Source of the DNA: Gonium pectorale
Lineage: Eukaryota; Chlorophyta; Chlorophyceae; Chlamydomonadales; Volvocaceae
Direction: 5' to 3'
DNA: 25,282 nucleotides
Assembly: GCA_001584585.1 (NCBI GenBank)
Contig: LSYV01000098.1
Location: 174,872 to 200,153, forward strand
Shown here: positions 20,444 through 25,282 of the stretch, in pieces
How the letters are laid out: the number at the start of each line of letters is the position of its first letter
How positions within the stretch are numbered: the first letter of the stretch is position 1
Translations under genes and position numbers: made by a program
The notes under the pieces: generated by a model
Databases searched by the model: none
What the model saw: only the letters and a program-made list of their open reading frames with translations
Told to the model about the DNA's origin: nothing

Positions 20444-20487
20444 CGAGTGGATCTCGAGTGGATCTCGAGTGGATCGCGAGTGGATCT
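20444..20487 (+). repeat. 11-base tandem repeat, four units
   Basis: CGAGTGGATCT occurs four times in a row with one substitution in the third unit (ending CG). It lies downstream of DBP3. The array creates repeated overlapping CTCGAG sites. Confidence 0.9.
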
Positions 20488-20802
20488 CGAGAGCGCCGCA
20501 ACCTACGGCACGGCCTTGTCCAGGCACATTTCCCGAACGTTTCCCGGAGGTTGGGGTGTGGTCTCCTACCCGGCTTCCCGGCGCTGCGAGCTGCGTGAGG
20601 TGATTGCGCGATAGCGCGTGGGCAATTCGAGTTGAAACGACGAGCACTCCAAAAGAGAGCTGTCAGCCAAGTCGCGGCGCGGTGTGGCAGGTCCCATAAG
20701 TTCCAAACTGTCAATGGTTTGGACTCTTGACGTTGCCTTCCCAAAGGGCCCCTGTTGGATGGGACTGCCTGGCGGCCTCGCAGCGATGATCCTTTCTGTT
20801 GG

Positions 20803-21309
20803 CTAGCTATGTTCCCGCGTGCCTGCGATTTCTAGTGCGAGGTGTGTGAGAGGGAGGGGTGCCCCCGCCGCAATAGGTCCGTTGAGCCATGCGGGTGGGG
20901 GAGGGCAGCCTGCCGGCGGGCGGACGCGTCCCCACCCCGCCTCGGCCCGTGTTCCGACGCGAGGACTCGAGGTTGGGTGGGGGCCAAAGTGGTGAGGTGT
21001 ATCCTCCTGCGATGAGGTATCCGAATCCGAGGGTGCGCCGTACCCGTGTGTGCCGCCTCCGCTGTTGCTTGCCGTGGCGCTCGCCAAGGGGGGTTCGTCC
21101 CTCGGTCGAGCACTTGGTGTGCTGTGCATTGAGGGGGGGGCGCTTTCGGACTTCGGTGCTCTGAGATCTGTCCTGAAGGGGGTCCACCGCTGATAACCAC
21201 ATGCCGGTAGCGGCGTGAGCTGGATGCTACCGCTCTGGCCTCTGGTGCCATGTCCGTGCCGGGCCTGTTCGAGCGGAGTGGAGGCAGCGGCCGTGCGCCT
21301 CACGGCCAT
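20803..21309 (-). CDS. Doubtful open frame, 168 codons, no known family
   Basis: An ATG directly preceded by an in-frame TAG opens 168 codons rich in Pro, Ser, Thr and Gly, including SDSDTSSQEDTPHHFG. Composition is more even than in typical shadow frames of this window, which is the only reason for listing it. No motif is recognised, and two other minus-strand frames overlap it. It may be chance or part of a decayed mobile element, given the dispersed repeat nearby. Confidence 0.15.
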   Translation of the reverse strand: MAVRRTAAASTPLEQARHGHGTRGQSGSIQLTPLPACGYQRWTPFRTDLRAPKSESAPPSMHSTPSARPRDEPPLASATASNSGGGTHGYGAPSDSDTSSQEDTPHHFGPHPTSSPRVGTRAEAGWGRVRPPAGCPPPPAWLNGPIAAGAPLPLTHLALEIAGTREHS

Positions 21310-21614
21310 CTAGACACCCCAGATGCGCGGGTCGACGCCACAACCGGGCCCAAGGGCTTGGATGCAAGGTTAAGAGCCTGTGGCCCTGATACGTAGGGGC
21401 CGTATATGTAACCCCCGAGTCCACGCGAGTCAGCCCTTGGCCTGGCAACGGAAAGGCCGTACGGAGCGCGGAAGAGCCGTGTGTCGTACGCCCTGCAGCC
21501 GATCCAGCAGCGGGCTGACTTGCTTTGGGAGGGCGGTGTGTCGGGGCGGGGGCTGTGCTAGGTGCCGGGGAAGGGAGGAGTCCCGGTAAGAGCACGTGCG
21601 GGTGCGATCGCGCG

Positions 21615-21674
21615 CATGTGTTGAAAAGGAAAACGCATACGACGAGTGCAAGCGCGAAAGTGATGGCGTCGTTG
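21615..21674. repeat. Dispersed repeat, copy B (partner at 70-129)
   Basis: This is the second copy of the block at the left edge, in the same orientation. Here the 11-base flanking direct repeats seen around copy A are absent, so the ends of the element cannot be fixed from these two copies alone. Confidence 0.7.
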
Positions 21675-22113
21675 CAGGACCCAGCTCCAGAGGCAGTCGA
21701 AGGGGTGATGTCCCTGCGCCTGTATGTATATGAGAGCCGGCTGCACGGCCTGGCCCGGCTTGAATGGCCTGCGTGGAGCAGGCGCAACAAACCTAGGGTT
21801 TCGGCCGGCGGCACCTTTCCAAGCTTACCCCCAGGCGAAAGTGACCCACGGGTCACAAGGCAGACCCGTAGCTGCGGGCAGCCCAGGCCTGGAGGAAGAG
21901 GAAGGCAGTCTCAGCGCTCTTATGAGAATGTGCAGCATCGCGGATGCATGGGGGCCGACGTGAGGACCGTCCGAGGTACGCCGCTGTGACGCGGACGCTC
22001 TGTCGGGAGCAACACACCGAATTTCCGTCCTGTCCCATCTTCAGCATTCTCGCACAAGCACAGTTTCGCTCTTCCTTGAATCCGACCCATTGTATCCATT
22101 CTCCCTTTATCAA

Positions 22114-22119
22114 CACGTG
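22114..22119. promoter_or_regulatory. G-box (CACGTG) upstream of the CURT1-like gene
   Basis: CACGTG lies 42 bases before the ATG at 22161. In plants and algae this hexamer is bound by bZIP/bHLH factors in many light-responsive promoters. In DNA this GC-rich a single hexamer could occur by chance, and it may fall within the 5' UTR. Confidence 0.2.
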
Positions 22120-22160
22120 TGCTTCCTGTCGCTAGATCGCGCTCTTAAGCGAGCCTTCCA

Positions 22161-25100
22161 ATGAGCTCCATCACGCTCGGCGGCTCCGCCTCCCCGCGCC
22201 TGCTGGCCGTGCCCTCACGGCGGCCCCATGGCTCTGGTGCGTCCGTGAGCCGCAAGGCGGCGGCTCCCCGCAGCCGGCTGACAGCCGCCCGCGTGGTGGC
22301 GTTCCGCTGGGGCGACTCGCCCCCTTCCTCCGACACCCCCTCCGACACCACCTCGACCGCCAACAAGCCCCCGGCCGTCACGCGCCCCAACGGCTTGGCG
22401 CCGACCGAGCCCTCATATCGCTTCTACAACGCCGGCTCCGATCCCGATCCCGCTGTCGATGACGCGTCGCCCGCCCTGGAGGCCGAGGAGGCCATGCGGC
22501 GCGAGGAGGCGGTCCGCGACGCGCAGCGGATGGCCTCACAGGCGCTCGACCGCGCCCGGAGCTGGTGGTCCGGAGTGCAGGTGAGGGCAGCTGCCGGGGG
22601 TCGGTCTTGCTCGGGTCGCGGTGTCGCGACTTGGTTCAGAATCGGCATCGGATCGGTCTGGCTTTGCTAAAAGGCTGCCAATGCGGCTGCTAGCAAGCAA
22701 TCGAGGCGGCAAATGCGCTGAATGTGCTGGGACTGAGTCCGCGGGCGGCAGCGGGCTCCTGCATTAAGGCGCGCCTTTGTTCGGGCGTTAGCGTAGCTGG
22801 ATGGGGTCTCCCCTGCCCCTGGTGCATCAACCGGCTCAACCTGCCCCACCCTGCTCTCCGCTGCCGGAGTTGCAATGCACTGCACACGAGCACAGGTTTC
22901 AATCGCACTCCTGACCGGCCCTTTGCCCCCCTTCCTCCCTTCCCCCGCTCTGGCCCCCCTTCTCCAGGACAAGCGCTCGCTGCTGCTGGGCGGCGCCTCC
23001 CTGGCCGTCGCCGCCTACCTGGGCGGGGCGGTGGTGGGCGCAGTGGACCGACTGCCCCTGGCGCCGCAGCTGTTCCAGGTGGGGTGTGGGCATGGGGTGA
23101 TGTGGGTGGGGTTTGGGGCGTGTGCTCTGGGGTGGGCATGTGCGCCTCGTACATGTCCGGAGGCTTGCCTGCATGGTTGGGTGTGGTGGAATGGATTCCG
23201 ACACCACATTCTCAACCCCCTCGTTGACCAGTCAGCCAATGACTATTACATATATGTTATACATATGACAAGTAGTCATTGGCTGACTGGTCAACGAGGG
23301 GGGTGAGAATATGGTGTCGGGACCCACTCCACCACACCCCACCCCATATATGTATTCCTCACGCCTCGTCCACCTACCCCGCCCCTCCGCCGCTCTCGCC
23401 TCCCCCCTCCCCCCAGGCCGTGGGTGTGGGCTACAGCGCCTGGTTCTGGTACCGCTACGTCCTCTTCGCCGCCGGCCGCCGCGAGCTGGCCTCCCGCCTG
23501 GCCGACCTGCGCAGCGGCCTGGCGGAGCGGGTGGACGAGCTGGCGGACAGGACGCGTGAGTAGCATGGTGGCGGGGGGGGGCCGCGGGACGTACGGGCGG
23601 GTTGCGTGTACGGATGGCATGTACGTGCGTACGGCGGATGGTGCGCGTGTTGCGAAGTGTGCGCCGCCTTCGCGCCGGCCAGCGCACGAGCCAGCGGTGG
23701 TGACACGCGCCGTACGGTGTACGGCGTACGGCGTATGGTGCACCCTGCCGTGTGTGCGAAAGCGAGGAGGGCGAGACAACGGGTTCTGGCTTCTGGGGGT
23801 AGTGGTCCGCTGCCGGTGGGGGCTGATGGGGCTGGCGGGGCCGGTGCGGCCTGCGGGGGGCGGTGGGGCGTGACCGGTGCCCCGGTCGCGGGGCGTTGGG
23901 GCGGGGCGGTGTTGGGGCGGGGCGGTGTTGGGGCGGGGCGGTGTTGGGGCGGGGCGGTGTTGGGGCGGGGCGGTGTTGGGGCGGGGATCCCGATTCCGGG
24001 TTATCCCGAGCACGGCAAGGCGCCGTGGGGCCGCCACCCACCCGCCGCATAAACCATGTCGAATGCCTCTCCCGCTTCCTGTCCCCGCGCCTCCTCCCCC
24101 CCGCCCCCCTGCCCCCCGCCCCCGCAGTCGAGTCGCACCCCAACCCCGGCACCGGCGAGACGGGCGCCTCCGCCACCGCCCGCGGGCTGGTGGAGCGGCT
24201 GGCGGCCCGGCACGCGCGGGGGGCGGAGGGACACAAGGAGGACAAGGGGGCGGCGGTTCGGGACGACGGCAGCTGGCTGGACGAGCCGGAGGGGAAGGGT
24301 GGGTGCCTGGGTGGGGTGGGGTGAGTGGGGAAACGGGGAAGGAGAGAGCTCCCTCAGTAGCAGAGATGGAACAGTTATAAGTTCGTGTGCGCCTGGGGGC
24401 CGGCCGGGGGGAGGGGCCCAGCTGGGTGGATCGTCAGCTTGCTTGTTTGCGCCAAAGGGTGTGGTTGGGTGGTTGTGTGGGGGGCGGTGGGGGGGTAATG
24501 AAAAAGGGAGTCGGGTCGGGGGCGTGTGTGTGTGTGTGGCTCTCCCGTCTTGTGTCTTGGATGCCCCTGCCCGCAGCTCCCTGCCCCCGCCCTGCCCTAC
24601 CACGGATCAGACACGCGCACCCGCACAGGCCGGCGCTGCAATTACGGGGCGCATGGACACGCCCCTGCCACCCCCTTCTCTCCCCCCTCCCACACGGCCA
24701 CACGGTGCAACAGAATCGCGCCGCCGCCCGCGCGTCCCCCCGCGCGTGCTTACGACACGGCCCCGCACTCCCCGCCCTCTCACAACCCCTCTCCCCCCCA
24801 GGCGCGGAGGACACCGACCGTTACGTCAACGGCCTGCTGCAGGTCGGCAGTTGGGGCGGTTGGGGTGGTTGGGACCGTTGAGAAGGCCCCCATGCCAGTG
24901 TCGGGCTTGCTGACTCGTTCCTGTTCAGGGTATGCCTTTTCCTGGTCCGCCACAAGGGCCCCCCAGACGCATACACACGCACACACACGCCCAGACACGT
25001 ACACGGGGGTCCCCTAGGATCCCCCGCTTCCGGCCGCTGGCCCTCCGCCCCTTACCCCCGCCCCCCCACACCTCCCCTTCATGCCAGGAGCTGGATGACC

Positions 25101-25226
25101 GCACCCGCAACACCTCCGCGGCCGGCGGCGGTGGCAGCGAGGGCACCGGCGGCGGCGGCGCCGGCGGCCGCGGCCCTGTGGTGTTCGCCTTTGCGGCCGA
25201 GCTGGACGGCTCCGAGGAGGGGTCGG
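22161..25226 (+). CDS. CURT1-like CAAD-domain thylakoid membrane protein (3' end outside window)
   Basis: Exons are 22161-22580, 22968-23078, 23417-23555, 24128-24298, 24802-24842 and 25088-25226, joined in consistent phase. The last ends G/GTGAGT, so the gene continues past the right edge. The first 60 or so residues are rich in Ser, Arg and Ala and fit a chloroplast transit peptide. An acidic helix (EAEEAMRREEAVRDAQRMA) precedes the CAAD/CURT1 domain. That domain has two membrane helices (SLLLGGASLAVAAYLGGAVV and AVGVGYSAWFWYRYVLFAAG) joined by DRLPLAPQLFQ, then an amphipathic helix (ELASRLADLRSGLAERVDEL). The PLxPxLxxxVGxGYxxWFxYRYxLF pattern is the family signature. CURT1 proteins oligomerise and bend thylakoid membranes at grana margins. 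Unlike typical CURT1, which ends soon after this helix, at least 90 more residues follow, including a Gly-rich linker (GGGGSEGTGGGGAGG) and then PVVFAFAAELDG. Which paralogue this is cannot be said. Confidence 0.82.
23179..23339. mobile_element. Inverted-repeat, MITE-like element in an intron of the CURT1-like gene
   Basis: Two 67-base arms (23179-23245 and 23273-23339) are inverted copies of each other with only a few mismatches, around a 27-base AT-rich loop containing TATATGTTATACATATG. The ends are GGGTGTGGTGG and its complement. The element lies wholly inside the intron 23079-23416 and is much less GC-rich than its surroundings. It has the form of a foldback or MITE element. No clear target-site duplication is visible. 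Confidence 0.8.
23896..23986 (+). repeat. 16-base G-rich minisatellite (five units plus part) in a CURT1-like intron
   Basis: TTGGGGCGGGGCGGTG repeats five times perfectly, then an 11-base partial unit. Every unit has two runs of four G on the plus (coding) strand, so the transcript of this intron could form G-quadruplexes. It lies in the intron 23556-24127. Confidence 0.95.
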
Positions 25227-25282
25227 GTGAGTGCGCGCGCGGTGGGCGGGTTGCCCCCTTGGCGCGTGGGGGGCCGGGTGCG

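Larger units (their letters stand above)
20006..22160. other. Spacer between DBP3 and the CURT1-like gene, no convincing gene
   Basis: It includes the 3' flank of DBP3, an 11-base tandem repeat (20444-20487), an open minus-strand stretch of doubtful meaning (20803-21309), one copy of a dispersed repeat (21615-21674), and the promoter side of the gene at 22161. Base composition is more even than in the genes. No RNA gene was recognised. Confidence 0.5.

Noticed and set aside
21227..21856. A 209-codon minus-strand frame
   Set aside because: It has no recognisable motif, mixed composition and overlaps other frames and a dispersed repeat; there is too little to call a gene.
23863..24380. Open frames of Gly/Ala/Gly/Arg repeats on either strand over the G-rich array
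   Set aside because: They follow the 16-base intronic repeat in several frames at once and have no protein-like flanks other than the true exon at 24128.

Overview
The window reads as nuclear DNA of a very GC-rich green alga, most likely a chlorophycean of the Chlamydomonas/Volvox type. The reasons are many short exons separated by GT-AG introns of roughly 70 to 970 bases, pyrimidine-rich acceptors, TGTAA polyadenylation-type signals, long Ala/Gly/Arg/Glu-rich low-complexity coding tracts, and proteins whose closest remembered relatives are plant ones (EXO84, the RH5/DBP3 helicase, CURT1). There is no bacterial operon structure. All exon boundaries given here were derived by hand from splice signals and reading phase.

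Layout. Minus strand, 204-8948: a 12-exon exocyst EXO84 gene. Its start exon was not found. Its last exon carries a disordered tail of about 840 residues. Then 8949-10802: a lower-GC interval holding one likely terminal exon (9705-9848) of an unrecognised minus-strand gene. Minus strand, 10803-12912: a two-exon leucine-rich, possibly F-box-like protein with a 3 x 30 bp in-frame repeat and an apparent one-base frameshift. Next, 12913-13312 is a spacer with two adjacent perfect hairpins, and 13313-13524 is the 3' end of another minus-strand reading frame cut by an assembly gap (13525-14382, all N). Plus strand, 14644-20005: nine exons of a DEAD-box RNA helicase of the DBP3/AtRH5 family, with its 5' end in the gap. 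Then 20006-22160: a spacer with repeats and no convincing gene. Plus strand, 22161 to beyond the right edge: a CURT1-like CAAD-domain thylakoid protein.

The genes do not form one pathway. They are independent housekeeping functions: vesicle tethering at the plasma membrane, ribosomal RNA processing, and thylakoid membrane curvature. Most unusual material lies in the non-coding DNA: several short dispersed repeat families shared between introns of different genes, minisatellites in introns, an inverted-repeat MITE-like element inside the CURT1-like gene, and a duplicated exon-end/splice-donor in EXO84. I found no CRISPR array, no tRNA or rRNA gene, and no clear evidence of a new multi-gene system.
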